From Nitrososphaeraceae archaeon (lineage in GTDB: Archaea > Thermoproteota > Nitrososphaeria > Nitrososphaerales > Nitrososphaeraceae), in contig JAJPHM010000013.1 of assembly GCA_021325295.1 (NCBI GenBank), positions 21,955-85,954 of the forward strand: a stretch of DNA of 64,000 bases, read 5' to 3'. A program made the translations under genes and the position numbers. The notes under the pieces were generated by a model that ran no database searches, was not told the DNA's origin, and saw only the letters and a list, made by a program, of their open reading frames with translations. Of this stretch, positions 9,287 to 18,402 are shown piece after piece. Numbering within the stretch: the first letter of the stretch is position 1; each line of letters starts with the position of its first letter.

Positions 9287-9946
9287 TTGAATCTCCCGTT
9301 TGAGATTGTAATGGACCTTCTGGGCCTGAGCATCTCCGCATTTATAGGAAGATTTGCCTTTTCCGGTTACAGCAGCATTGGAAGTCCGACTCTGCTGCGC
9401 CTGACATTTGCCTTCTGTGCAATAGCAGTCGGATTTGCGATACTACTAGGTTCGCTCTTTGCCGGGTCAGAGCAATATTACCGGCTGATGCTTACAGTGG
9501 GCCTAGGCTTTCAGGCAATAGGCTACTTTTTTATTGCATTTTCGCACAGCCTCAAGTCGTTTGATTTTGTCCGAAGGCCAAAAGGATACCATATGTCATT
9601 CTTTTTCGCGCCACTAGTTACTGCCTTTATAATACCCGGTAATTCAATAGAACATCTCATAAGGTCAATTTCTTTTATTCTACTAGTATATGTGTCTATT
9701 GAAACAATGGCCTCGTATATGCAGACTAGAAAGACCAGCACTCTGCTGCTGGGTTCAGGGTTGGGGCTATTGGCGACATCTGAGCTGATGGCTTGGTATA
9801 ATTTCATATTTCCTGGGTCTATCTTTTACTATATCGCAATAAGCATCAAAGTTGCAGGGTTTGCAATGATCTTCATACCGTTCTCGAGATTTGGCATGAA
9901 AAGTGGATTGGGCAGGGTGAACCCTCAGGTTGGCAGTGGCATATAG
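9287..9946 (+). CDS. Multi-pass membrane protein
   Basis: About 219 residues with seven or so transmembrane helices and short loops; no catalytic motif. The start is TTG 9287 or the in-frame ATG at 9311. The last 17 bases overlap the next gene, a winged-helix regulator, so the pair is translationally coupled. This suggests a membrane sensor working with a DNA-binding partner (inference). No family recognised with confidence. Confidence 0.65.
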   Translation: MNLPFEIVMDLLGLSISAFIGRFAFSGYSSIGSPTLLRLTFAFCAIAVGFAILLGSLFAGSEQYYRLMLTVGLGFQAIGYFFIAFSHSLKSFDFVRRPKGYHMSFFFAPLVTAFIIPGNSIEHLIRSISFILLVYVSIETMASYMQTRKTSTLLLGSGLGLLATSELMAWYNFIFPGSIFYYIAISIKVAGFAMIFIPFSRFGMKSGLGRVNPQVGSGI

Positions 9947-10223
9947 AACTCATGTAAGCATCATAGCAGATATACTGCTGACTGCAAAAGAATACAGCTA
10001 TGAGGGACGCGACAATGGTGCTACAGTAACCAATCTCATCAGAAGAGCTAATGTTCCCTACCAGAGGCTAAGCTCGATTGTCTCGCAGCTGACAAGATCA
10101 GGTCTTTTGCAGACTATTCCAGATAATTCAACAAAATATCGTATTAGCGATAAGGGAATAGAATTTCTCAATGCCTACACTGACTTTAAGGACTTCGCAG
10201 AAAACTTTGGGCTAAAAGTTTAG
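9930..10223 (+). CDS. Winged-helix transcriptional regulator
   Basis: A 97-residue archaeal winged-helix protein (HTH_45-like). Helix-turn-helix: VTNLIRRANVPYQRLSSIVS; wing: GLLQTIPDNSTKYRISDKGI; then a short C-terminal helix that usually mediates dimerisation. The start is TTG 9930 (or GTG 9936), inside the end of the preceding membrane-protein gene, so the two form an operon. Confidence 0.8.
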   Translation: MAVAYRTHVSIIADILLTAKEYSYEGRDNGATVTNLIRRANVPYQRLSSIVSQLTRSGLLQTIPDNSTKYRISDKGIEFLNAYTDFKDFAENFGLKV

Positions 10224-10263
10224 TCTAGTCGATTTGCGGCAGGTTATAGTGCGGTGCAATAGA

Positions 10264-10392
10264 CTACTCGTCATCGCCTTCAAACTCGTCCTCATCTTCT
10301 TCGTCTATGTCGTCTTCGTCAGCAAACTCGTCATCCAGATCTTCGTCTCCTGACATGTCAGGAGACGAGGAGAGCATGTTAATTATAAGCAT
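10264..10392 (-). CDS. Very acidic micro-protein (tentative)
   Basis: An open frame of 42 codons (37 from the second ATG at 10375-10377). After a short N-terminus, nearly all residues are Asp/Glu (DEDLDDEFADEDDIDEEDED). The opposite strand gives no sensible protein and the codons vary (GAC/GAT, GAA/GAG), which favours real coding over a simple DNA repeat. It could be a small acidic DNA-mimic or chaperone-like tail protein; function unknown. Confidence 0.4.
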   Translation of the reverse strand: MLIINMLSSSPDMSGDEDLDDEFADEDDIDEEDEDEFEGDDE

Positions 10393-10753
10393 TTTGCCTA
10401 GTAAGCAGCCAGACGACATCTGCTGGCCACTTCTGGGGCATGATAAAAGTCCAATGAGTCATAGGCAGAGTAACGAACGGCTATTTTATGCAGTATCGGC
10501 CTGAACTGTTTTAGAAGTGGACATGCCTTCAGAGATTATGCACAGGCATATGCCCAAGGTGCATCTCATCACCGGTTTTCTATTGCGATCAGCACTCATT
10601 ATGACCTCACTATGCAAACTATAGGGGTGCAAGCACTTGTTACATAGTGGCTCATTATACAATGTATTATCTTTTGGTTCGAGGATGTATTAAGCTAGCT
10701 GGCTTGTCCGCAGTGGACAAATTAAATTTTTATACTTCAGTAACGCATCGGTA
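10393..10753. other. Intergenic, holds a promoter only
   Basis: No gene recognised. The 3' end holds a clear TATA-like box (10726-10734) that serves the next gene. Confidence 0.4.
10726..10734 (+). promoter_or_regulatory. TATA box of zinc micro-protein gene
   Basis: The sequence ATTTTTATA ends 20 bases before ATG 10754 and 29 before ATG 10763. This is the spacing expected of a leaderless archaeal transcript. Confidence 0.5.
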
Positions 10754-10969
10754 ATGATCAAGATGGGCCGAGTCGACAAGGGAGTCAATTGCAGCGTCGA
10801 TGGGTGCGACAAAATGGCTGAACGTTCAATGAGTGGCAGCAAGGCCACAATGGCCACTAGCATGGGTCTTGGAGCTGCAAAGCGGGTATACCTGTGTAAG
10901 GACCATTATAAAGAATGGAAGAAGGAAACAAAGCAAGATAGAGAGAATGAGCGAGCTAGATGGGGATAG
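10754..10969 (+). CDS. Small Cys/His zinc-binding protein
   Basis: A 71-residue protein, or 68 from the second ATG at 10763. The motif NCSVDGCDKMAERS ... YLCKDHYKEW gives a CxxxxC / CxxH zinc knuckle, followed by a highly charged C-terminal helix that may bind nucleic acid. The pattern is typical of archaeal zinc micro-proteins without known function. Its own TATA box lies directly upstream. Confidence 0.7.
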   Translation: MIKMGRVDKGVNCSVDGCDKMAERSMSGSKATMATSMGLGAAKRVYLCKDHYKEWKKETKQDRENERARWG

Positions 10970-11120
10970 ATAAAAGGCAGGCAGGTATCTAGATAAGGGG
11001 AGCTACCGATCCACTTTATGCCTTCTCATCAACCTTGTCACTTATCAAGCAGTGTCTAGGCCCTTCAAAGCGCAATTGACAAGCCTTTAATTTGGCTAGA
11101 GTGGGTATTTGCTGATAATA

Positions 11121-13052
11121 ATGCGTATTCTGCAACTACATTCTGATTTTATCGAGTATGAGCCTATCGCCAAGGAAATAAAGCTAGCAGAGGATCTTGA
11201 TTCAAAATCCAAAGTCCGGCTTGATGATCTTGTTGTCGTTTTTATTGCTGTAGAGAATGCAGACGATGAGAGCATTGCAAAGGCAGCAGCTGACGAGATT
11301 GAAAAGTACCTTGGCACAATAAAAAGCAACAAGGTGTTGCTCTATCCATATGCGCACCTGAGCTCAAACCTTGCTGCTCCGTCGCAGGCAGTCGCAGTAA
11401 TAAAGTCGCTTGAGAACCTGCTAGCCTCAGCAGGAAATATCAAAGTATTCAGGGCACCGTTTGGATGGACAAAGGCTTTTGACATCAAGGTGAAGGGTCA
11501 CCCGCTTGCAGAGAACTCGCGGGCATTTTCAAGGCAAGAAGGAAAATTGACTGAAGCTGAAAGCAAAGGAGGGAGCAGTACGGCTGAAAAAATCATATCA
11601 AATGAACAGGTAGAGAAGGTCTCTTCTGCTCTGAAGGCAGAAGAGAGACTGCAGTCTTTCTGGTACATCCTCCAACCCGGAGGGCAGATGATTCCAGTCA
11701 GCGAATACCTGTTCAGAAAGCAGGATCAGAACCTCCAAATCCTTTCAAATTATGAAATGGCAAAAAAGAGAGCAGTTGATGAGCAGCCAGCGCACGTCAG
11801 ATTGATGAAAAAGCTTGCAATAGCTGATTATGAACCCGCTTCAGATGTTGGCAATATGCGGTACTACCCAAAGGGCAGGCTTATGAAATCACTCATCGAG
11901 CAATACGTCACAAAGCGGGTCATGGAATACGGCGGAATAGAGGTAGAGACGCCCATAATGTATGACTCAAAGCACCCGTCGATGGAAAGTTACTTTAATC
12001 GATTTCCAGCCAGACAGTACAATATTACTGCAGATAACAAACAACTCTTCCTCAGGTTTGCGGCCTGCTTTGGGCAGTTCTTGATGGCCAAGGACTTCCA
12101 GATATCCTACAGAAACCTGCCGCTAAAGCTATATGAACTTACGAGGTACAGTTTCAGGAGGGAAAAAAGCGGCGAATTGGTTGGACTGAGGCGCCTTAGG
12201 GCATTTACTATGCCTGACTGCCATGCTCTCTGCAGAGACTTGGATCAGGCAAAGCAGGAGTTTAGCAAAAGATTCGAATTATCTATAAGCGTACTTGATG
12301 CCCTCGGCCTTACGACAGAGGATGTCGAGATGGCCATAAGGTTCACAGAGGAGTTTTACAATGGAAACAAGGATTTTGTACATGGGTTGGTAGACAGATT
12401 TGGCAAGCCTGTCTTGGTAGAGATGTGGAAAGAGAGGTTCTTTTACTTTATCCTGAAATGGGAGTTCAATTATGTCGACGCTCTTGGTAAGGCGTCTGCT
12501 CTGTCGACGGACCAGATAGATGTAGAGAATGGCAAGCGTTACGGAATTGAATTCGTGGACGAAGACGGCAGCAAAAAGAACCCCATAATATTGCACAATT
12601 CACCAAGCGGAGCTGTAGAACGGGTCATCTATGCTCTGCTGGAAAAGTCTGCCAAGGTGGCAAAAGCTGGCCAGGTGCCGTCTTTTCCTCTATGGCTTGC
12701 ACATACCCAGGTGCGCGTGATTCCTGTCAGCAAGCAACACATGGCATTTTGCGAAAAGATTGCTGCAGAGCTTGACAGCAACCAGATACGCACAGATATA
12801 GACGATAGGGACGAATCTATCGGGAAAAAGATAAGAGAGTCAGAGATTGAATGGATCCGTTATACTCTTGTAATCGGAGACAAGGAGCTTAATTCAGAAA
12901 AAATCGCCGTCAGAGACAGAAACGAAGGCAGACAGCGAGAAATGTCGTTGCGTGAGCTTGTACACGAGATACAGGCACAGACAAAGGGCAAGCCTTACCT
13001 TCCGCTTAACTTGCCAAGGTATCTTTCAATCAGGCCGCAGATAATGGTCTAA
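11121..13052 (+). CDS. thrS: Threonyl-tRNA synthetase, archaeal type
   Basis: A 643-residue class II synthetase that charges tRNA-Thr. Start ATG 11121 gives MRILQLHSDFIEYEP, the standard archaeal beginning; a TTG at 11109 in the same frame is less likely. Order: archaeal editing domain (about 1-145, D-aminoacyl-tRNA deacylase-like), a charged linker, the catalytic core with motif 2 (YSFRREKSGELVGLRRLRAF) and PDCHALC, and a C-terminal anticodon-binding domain (VRVIPVSKQHMAFCEKIAAE, IDDRDESIGKKIRESE). It is monocistronic and converges with the M24 gene. Confidence 0.95.
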   Translation: MRILQLHSDFIEYEPIAKEIKLAEDLDSKSKVRLDDLVVVFIAVENADDESIAKAAADEIEKYLGTIKSNKVLLYPYAHLSSNLAAPSQAVAVIKSLENLLASAGNIKVFRAPFGWTKAFDIKVKGHPLAENSRAFSRQEGKLTEAESKGGSSTAEKIISNEQVEKVSSALKAEERLQSFWYILQPGGQMIPVSEYLFRKQDQNLQILSNYEMAKKRAVDEQPAHVRLMKKLAIADYEPASDVGNMRYYPKGRLMKSLIEQYVTKRVMEYGGIEVETPIMYDSKHPSMESYFNRFPARQYNITADNKQLFLRFAACFGQFLMAKDFQISYRNLPLKLYELTRYSFRREKSGELVGLRRLRAFTMPDCHALCRDLDQAKQEFSKRFELSISVLDALGLTTEDVEMAIRFTEEFYNGNKDFVHGLVDRFGKPVLVEMWKERFFYFILKWEFNYVDALGKASALSTDQIDVENGKRYGIEFVDEDGSKKNPIILHNSPSGAVERVIYALLEKSAKVAKAGQVPSFPLWLAHTQVRVIPVSKQHMAFCEKIAAELDSNQIRTDIDDRDESIGKKIRESEIEWIRYTLVIGDKELNSEKIAVRDRNEGRQREMSLRELVHEIQAQTKGKPYLPLNLPRYLSIRPQIMV

Positions 13053-13107
13053 GTAAGTTCATAAGGCAAGCGAGGGAATCTGACCGCCAGTTTATTTTTC
13101 TGCTTTT

Positions 13108-14289
13108 CTATTTGTTTCCTATCTCTATGAGTTCCTTTTCAAACTCCGATATCTCTTCAAGCCCATCTTCTCTAACTATAAAGTTTCTTTCATACAGAAT
13201 GGGACCATACTCTGTGGTCGTAAACCATTCCGGTGCAATCACCATTCCAGGCTGCAGGGAGATATCCGGTGACGTAAAGGAGCCAAAATAGGGCGGCTCA
13301 ACCATTTCATATCCTAGATTATGGCCAAGGAAAATCTCCGGGTCAAGTGGGTTGGATACACCGTGTTTTTTCATCGTAGCCAAGACCTTTCTTGATATGT
13401 CCCGAAATGACTCTCCAACTTTGAAGTGGGTTATACCTTCGTCATAGACTTTTTTCATTGTATCAAATGTTTGCCTCTGTTTTGAATTGGCACTGCCGTA
13501 TACCATGAGCTGATCATAGTCAGCATGGTATCCATTGTAAACAGCTCCTCCATCGACCCACTGCACGTCTCCGTCTTTTACTAGCCTGTCTGGGTACTGC
13601 TTCTTGAAAAGTGCATAAGAAGGGTGAGTCCACACCAGAGCATTGCCTGACTCAGTCGATCCGCATTCAAACTGAAAGCGCTCCATCATAGCAGTCAATT
13701 CTACTTCATTCATGCCCTTTCTCACCGCAGAAAAGAACTTGGCAAAGGCCCTATTCTGAATGTCAGCTGCTATTCGAAGAAACTCTATCTCTCTGGGGCT
13801 CTTTATCATCCTGAGAAGCTGAAAAACCGAGGTGGCATCAATTATTCTCGTATCCTTTAGTTTTGTTTGTATAAACTGGTATTGTGGAACAGACAACGAT
13901 TCATAGTCACCTAAATCAAACCCAATTTTTTGACCGCTGCCGGCAAGGCCAGCTTTTCTGAGAGCATCAATCAGAGTCGGCGGCCTGTCTGCTGTTGGGT
14001 GATGAGTTACAATCCTGCTGATGGTGGTCTCTTTTTCATATGATTCTATGGCTCCAGCATTTCCAACAGCCATTACCTCCCCTGATCTTGGAATGATTAT
14101 CCATGGATAGCTTGCGGCATGTATAAACTCGGGGGTCTTTCTGTGTGATGGTGAGCCAATATACCCGGATGTCCAAAAGATATTTACCGGCGCGAAGGCA
14201 ACTACTGCATCAAGACCTTGCTTTGCAATTGCCTTTCTTACCCTGTCATGGCGGCTTTCAAACTCTGATCCTGGAAAAAGAGGTTTCAT
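13108..14289 (-). CDS. M24 family metallopeptidase (Xaa-Pro dipeptidase-like)
   Basis: A 393-residue pita-bread-fold protein. The N-terminal creatinase-like domain (to about 150) is followed by the M24 domain. Probable metal ligands are two Asp in WVDGGAVYNGYHADYDQ, His in FLGHNLGYEMVEPP, Glu in PEWF and Glu in LYERNF. The glycine-rich loop GHNLGYE departs from the usual GHGIGLE, so it may not be a canonical prolidase. Its ATG overlaps the stop of a possible 30-codon leader ORF. Confidence 0.85.
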   Translation of the reverse strand: MKPLFPGSEFESRHDRVRKAIAKQGLDAVVAFAPVNIFWTSGYIGSPSHRKTPEFIHAASYPWIIIPRSGEVMAVGNAGAIESYEKETTISRIVTHHPTADRPPTLIDALRKAGLAGSGQKIGFDLGDYESLSVPQYQFIQTKLKDTRIIDATSVFQLLRMIKSPREIEFLRIAADIQNRAFAKFFSAVRKGMNEVELTAMMERFQFECGSTESGNALVWTHPSYALFKKQYPDRLVKDGDVQWVDGGAVYNGYHADYDQLMVYGSANSKQRQTFDTMKKVYDEGITHFKVGESFRDISRKVLATMKKHGVSNPLDPEIFLGHNLGYEMVEPPYFGSFTSPDISLQPGMVIAPEWFTTTEYGPILYERNFIVREDGLEEISEFEKELIEIGNK

Positions 14290-14378
14290 ACTAGGTCTCC
14301 TTCGCCTTCTGTTCTGCCCAAAATCCCACCAATTGCATGCGCTGATGCAGGGACGATAATAATGGTGCTTGCAGACAT
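14286..14378 (-). CDS. Possible 30-codon leader ORF (tentative)
   Basis: Reads MSASTIIIVPASAHAIGGIL... and ends in TGA overlapping the ATG of the M24 peptidase (ATGA). An AT-rich box (about 14400-14408) sits about 25 bases upstream, so a leaderless message could start here. The arrangement suggests translational coupling, but an alternative ATG at 14384-14386 opens another frame, so coding is unproven. Confidence 0.25.
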   Translation of the reverse strand: MSASTIIIVPASAHAIGGILGRTEGEGDLV

Positions 14379-14568
14379 TTTGACATGGTTATTATGGCAT
14401 TCTATTAAAAGTAGTGGCAATCTGACCGACAAGAGTGATATCTATTATATTCTCTCGGAAAAGAGAGGGCAAGACAGATAGATATTATTATTGGTGAACT
14501 GATTAGGCTTGATACTTTACTTATGCCAATAAAGTAGTTCAACGGTGTCATGACCCAATTTCTGTTTC

Positions 14569-15516
14569 TTACTTTTTGGCTTTGCTGACATATTCTCTGC
14601 ATAGTATCCTCAAAAGGGTCTCTGTAGCCAGTGTGCCCTCTCTATAATCGCCATTTTTCAGCCCGACTTCGACCATATCCATTCCGACAAGTTTAGCAGA
14701 GGAGTCTATAGATTTGAGAAGGCTCTGAACCTGAAAAGGGTTTAGCCCAAATGGCTCAGGTGTCCCAGTGCAAGGCACGTAGGGCAAGTCATATACATCG
14801 ATGTCAAATGAGATGTAGATATTTCTATTTGCTGTAATTCTGCGCAAGTGCTCTGAAGCTAAGCTAATATCATCGTGAATCTGCCAGGCATCAAAAGTGG
14901 TGACGCTATTCTCCTCTGCTATCCGGTTCTCCTCTTTATCTGTCTGCCGTATCCCAATCTGGATTATATCTTGACCTTTAATGTATTCCATTATATGGTA
15001 AAATGGAGTTGTATGGCACATCTGCATGCCCTCATATTGAGGCTTCATGTCCCTGTGAGCGTCAAAATGGATAACAAGCGGCCTTTCATCTGCCAGTGCC
15101 TTTAGGTGATAATATGCAAGTGTATGTTCTCCACCAAGAATCACCGGTATCTTGCTTGCTTGGCGAAGTAAGCTGGTTACTCTGGAGACTGATGAATCAA
15201 TAAATGCCAATATCGCTCTGGTGTTTTGCTTGTTTTTTTCAAGCTTCAGATCACCAAGGTCATAAATTTTCACAAAATCATAGATATCGGCCCGCTCATC
15301 CAACAGGAACGTTTCAATCTGCTGGGCTGATGTTAACCTGATTGCCTCTGGTCCTTTGGATGTACCTTTGCCAAAACTTGTAGTAGCATCCAGAGGAATG
15401 CCATAAACTACTACCTCAGATTCATCAAGAGATATCTTGACCGGTATGTCTGCAAAGCCGTAACCAGCAGCTGTCTTTTCTGGAACAGTAAATAACTTTA
15501 GGTCAGATTCCAGCAT
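14569..15516 (-). CDS. speB: Agmatinase / arginase family ureohydrolase
   Basis: A 315-residue binuclear manganese enzyme. Metal motifs: GGEHT (near 127), HFDAHRD (near 151-154), SFDIDVYD (near 237-244) and the C-terminal MDMVEVGLKNGDYREG. Agmatine to putrescine plus urea is the usual archaeal reaction, but arginase or guanidinobutyrase cannot be excluded from sequence alone. The gene lies 77 bases after polB on the same strand, so co-transcription is possible. Confidence 0.85.
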   Translation of the reverse strand: MLESDLKLFTVPEKTAAGYGFADIPVKISLDESEVVVYGIPLDATTSFGKGTSKGPEAIRLTSAQQIETFLLDERADIYDFVKIYDLGDLKLEKNKQNTRAILAFIDSSVSRVTSLLRQASKIPVILGGEHTLAYYHLKALADERPLVIHFDAHRDMKPQYEGMQMCHTTPFYHIMEYIKGQDIIQIGIRQTDKEENRIAEENSVTTFDAWQIHDDISLASEHLRRITANRNIYISFDIDVYDLPYVPCTGTPEPFGLNPFQVQSLLKSIDSSAKLVGMDMVEVGLKNGDYREGTLATETLLRILCREYVSKAKK

Positions 15517-15593
15517 ACGCTGAAAGGGAATATGTGCGTAAATAAATAGTAGCGGGTGCCCACTTCACTTCTTTCCGTCTTTTTAGTTCAGTT

Positions 15594-18290
15594 CTATTTC
15601 TTGCCCCAAAAAAGCTCATCCAAGCTCTGTTGTCTGGGCTTGCCCAAAACAGACTTGAAGTCAAAATTAAGGGCAGCGAGCACCTGATCAAATGTTGCCT
15701 CCATGGCTTCGAGGTATTTCTCTGTATCAATCTCGTCAGCTTTTGCCAGTTGAACAGGCTTGACTCCATCCGTTGTCTTGGTCTTTACGTATGAAATAAT
15801 GTCACCTGCCTTTATGTTCTCTCCCTTTTCGACCAGCAGCATCGCTGCCTTGATATGTTGAGGCAGACCCTTGTACTCCACTTTGGTCTGTGTACCATCT
15901 ACCATTTGAGACGTAGCGACCTTTTTCCCATAGTCTTTTGGAGATTTGCCTACCATCACATTGAAGCTTAGGTCCTCCATCGGAATCTTACGAGATTCCA
16001 AGTTCTTGGCGTTTTGTTGAATAATATCCTTTATTTTTTCCTTGGCAGATTCAAAATCCTTTTCTGAATTAACGCTTCCAAGTATCCCCAAGATCTCGTA
16101 GAATGCCCTGCGAATGAATGGAGGCGTATGGGATTTTTTGCCCGTCAGGCCTTTGACATCTACCGTGCCATCGTCTAGCACACCGATATAGTTTTTCTTG
16201 AGATCGCTGAACACTACATAGCGGTATTGCTTATCAATTTCAAGGTCTACACCGAGGCTGTTTCTTGCCCAGCTGGATAGCTCGTCAACGCCTTTTGCAG
16301 AAGGGTTTTTCAAAAAGATGCTATCTGTGTCGCCGTATACAACCTGGGCGCCTATCTCTTTGCATTTATCAATTGTCTTGTTAATAGTATCTCTTCCCAA
16401 GGCGGCGGTAGCATCTGCAACAGGAAGGCAGTAGAGCGGGAATATTTCGGCACCCATGACACCGTAGCTTGCATTGAGGATTACCTTGATTGCCTGACTG
16501 ACTACATTGTACAAGTTCCGCTCTTCCGGCGGTATAGTCTTGTCCCTTGCCAGATACTTGTAATAGTTTACCCTAAGGTCGCGCAGAGAGCCTATCAGCA
16601 AGGACGTCAGACCCCTGCGCTGTTTGCAGACCCAGTGGGTAGTCTCTGGTATTCTCTGCGCAGGATCTGTTCTGCAAGATTCATGTGCACAGTTGATGGT
16701 TTCATATGAAAGATTGTGCACTTTGATCAAACTGGGATACAAGCTGGCAAAATCAACTACCACTACATTGAAGTGTATGCCAAGGGTAGGTTCAACTACA
16801 AGGCCTCCTCTGTACTTTTTCTCTTTTATAACAGCAGTGGTAGATGCAGTCCCTTTTGCTTCAAGCTCGTCGCGGCGTGGAATGAGCTCGTTTCTCTGGC
16901 GATGCTCGTAATACAGAATCCCTCTTATCCATTGGTTGACGGCAAACCGAGCAATATCGTCAAGAGATAGTCTTCCTATCCTTGCAATTACTACCAGTAG
17001 CTTTATCAGAAGGTTATCGTTGAAGCTTGTGAGCCTGTATGTCAGGTCAGCATCTTTAAGGCAGTACTCTGCAAGTTTTTGCATCGATAGCTCGCTGATA
17101 TCGCCTTCGAATTCGATCTTGGTATCACCGAGTAGGGCTTCGCAGATAGAGTTCAGGGTATAATCGGTATATTTGCGGCTGAATGCATAAATTTGAATAG
17201 ACCTGTTCTGGAAGGTTCGGAAAAGGTCCAGATGCAAGCCATGCTTTGTGGAGACAGGTTCTGCCTGTGCTCCGCGCTTGATAAAAGATTCTTTCTTGAC
17301 AAGTAGAGGGATTTCGTCTTTTGGAATGACTTTTCCCTCAGGATCAATTTTTGACTCCTGCGACCTTGCATACAGGTAGGGAAGGTCAAAGTCGTCGCCG
17401 TTGAATGTAACGATTATGGGATACGAGCCAATGATCTGGAATGTCTTTTGCAAAAGTTCCCTTTCTGTCCTGCAAACTTCAGCTTCTGGAACAAGTGGTG
17501 TGCCGTCATCATGGGCCTTGTTTTCAAGGACCAAGACCTTTCTGAACCCATCGCTTGCGACAAATGCAATCGCCGAGACACGCCTTGTTGGATCACGAGG
17601 AGATGGCATCTTGCCCTCTTCTGATTCTACCTCGATATCTATTGAAACCCTCCTCAAGTTCGGGATGGGCTGGTTCAGAAGCTTTGCCCAATTTGTAATG
17701 TACTGCCTTGGTTCTTTCCCAGATTCGCCGCTTTCCTTAATCTTGTCCCATAGCAGATTCTTTAGCGCGGCTTCGACCTTGTCGGAGATCGGATACTCGA
17801 ACCAATTTATCTTGTCATCTTTTCTGATGTAATAGGTGCCGGCAATAAGGCCTGTATCGTAGAGGTAATTTTCGTGGTATTTTATGTCAGCTTCCCAACA
17901 GGTAACTCTCTCTCTTATGCTGTCTTCTCTTCCACCTATTGAAAGCGGATCTGGGGCGATTATCTTTTCTACCTGAATTTCTTCGTCAAGCAGGATCTCA
18001 CGCTTTTTTACTTCCTTTTTGGTATACTTTGGGTCCTTTGCAATTATCTCGTCGAGCTGACCTGCAAACTGCATTTTTGTGTAGCAATATGGCTTGTGGT
18101 CGGTTCTATCGCGCCACAGATAGATAGTGTTGTCCTGAGGATCATAAAACTTCAGATAGACCTTTCTCTCCTCGCCAGAGTAGACTGCAGAGAGCAGCAA
18201 CGCCGGTCGGCCCTCTGGCAGCTCCGGTAGATCATCAAGTCTCTTTCTCTTGCTACTGCTATCCTTCTCAGCCAAAACCTCTTGGGCCAA
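15594..18290 (-). CDS. polB: Family-B DNA polymerase
   Basis: An 898-residue replicative-type polymerase with proofreading. Exonuclease motifs: SIDIEVES (about 215), FNGDDFDLPYL (about 298) and YCLKDADLTYRL (about 410). Polymerase motifs: DFASLYPSLI (about 515) and YGDTDSIFL (about 653). The extreme C-terminus QQSLDELFWGKK fits a PCNA-interacting peptide (QxxL xx aromatic). No intein is present. It shares a 112-base divergent promoter region with nurA, which places replication and break repair side by side. Confidence 0.95.
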   Translation of the reverse strand: MAQEVLAEKDSSSKRKRLDDLPELPEGRPALLLSAVYSGEERKVYLKFYDPQDNTIYLWRDRTDHKPYCYTKMQFAGQLDEIIAKDPKYTKKEVKKREILLDEEIQVEKIIAPDPLSIGGREDSIRERVTCWEADIKYHENYLYDTGLIAGTYYIRKDDKINWFEYPISDKVEAALKNLLWDKIKESGESGKEPRQYITNWAKLLNQPIPNLRRVSIDIEVESEEGKMPSPRDPTRRVSAIAFVASDGFRKVLVLENKAHDDGTPLVPEAEVCRTERELLQKTFQIIGSYPIIVTFNGDDFDLPYLYARSQESKIDPEGKVIPKDEIPLLVKKESFIKRGAQAEPVSTKHGLHLDLFRTFQNRSIQIYAFSRKYTDYTLNSICEALLGDTKIEFEGDISELSMQKLAEYCLKDADLTYRLTSFNDNLLIKLLVVIARIGRLSLDDIARFAVNQWIRGILYYEHRQRNELIPRRDELEAKGTASTTAVIKEKKYRGGLVVEPTLGIHFNVVVVDFASLYPSLIKVHNLSYETINCAHESCRTDPAQRIPETTHWVCKQRRGLTSLLIGSLRDLRVNYYKYLARDKTIPPEERNLYNVVSQAIKVILNASYGVMGAEIFPLYCLPVADATAALGRDTINKTIDKCKEIGAQVVYGDTDSIFLKNPSAKGVDELSSWARNSLGVDLEIDKQYRYVVFSDLKKNYIGVLDDGTVDVKGLTGKKSHTPPFIRRAFYEILGILGSVNSEKDFESAKEKIKDIIQQNAKNLESRKIPMEDLSFNVMVGKSPKDYGKKVATSQMVDGTQTKVEYKGLPQHIKAAMLLVEKGENIKAGDIISYVKTKTTDGVKPVQLAKADEIDTEKYLEAMEATFDQVLAALNFDFKSVLGKPRQQSLDELFWGKK

Positions 18291-18370
18291 ATCGTGCTAG
18301 GTTCTTTTAGATTCTAAATCATATTAAATGTTGCATCTCTTCTAGACAGCAAGTGAGCAGCATCAATTTA

Positions 18371-18379
18371 CTTTTAAAT
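18371..18379 (+). promoter_or_regulatory. TATA box for nurA-herA
   Basis: CTTTTAAAT ends 24 bases before the TTG start of nurA. This spacing fits a leaderless archaeal promoter and supports the TTG start. Confidence 0.45.
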
Positions 18380-18402
18380 GAGAGCCTGTTAGCAAGCGTT
18401 GG

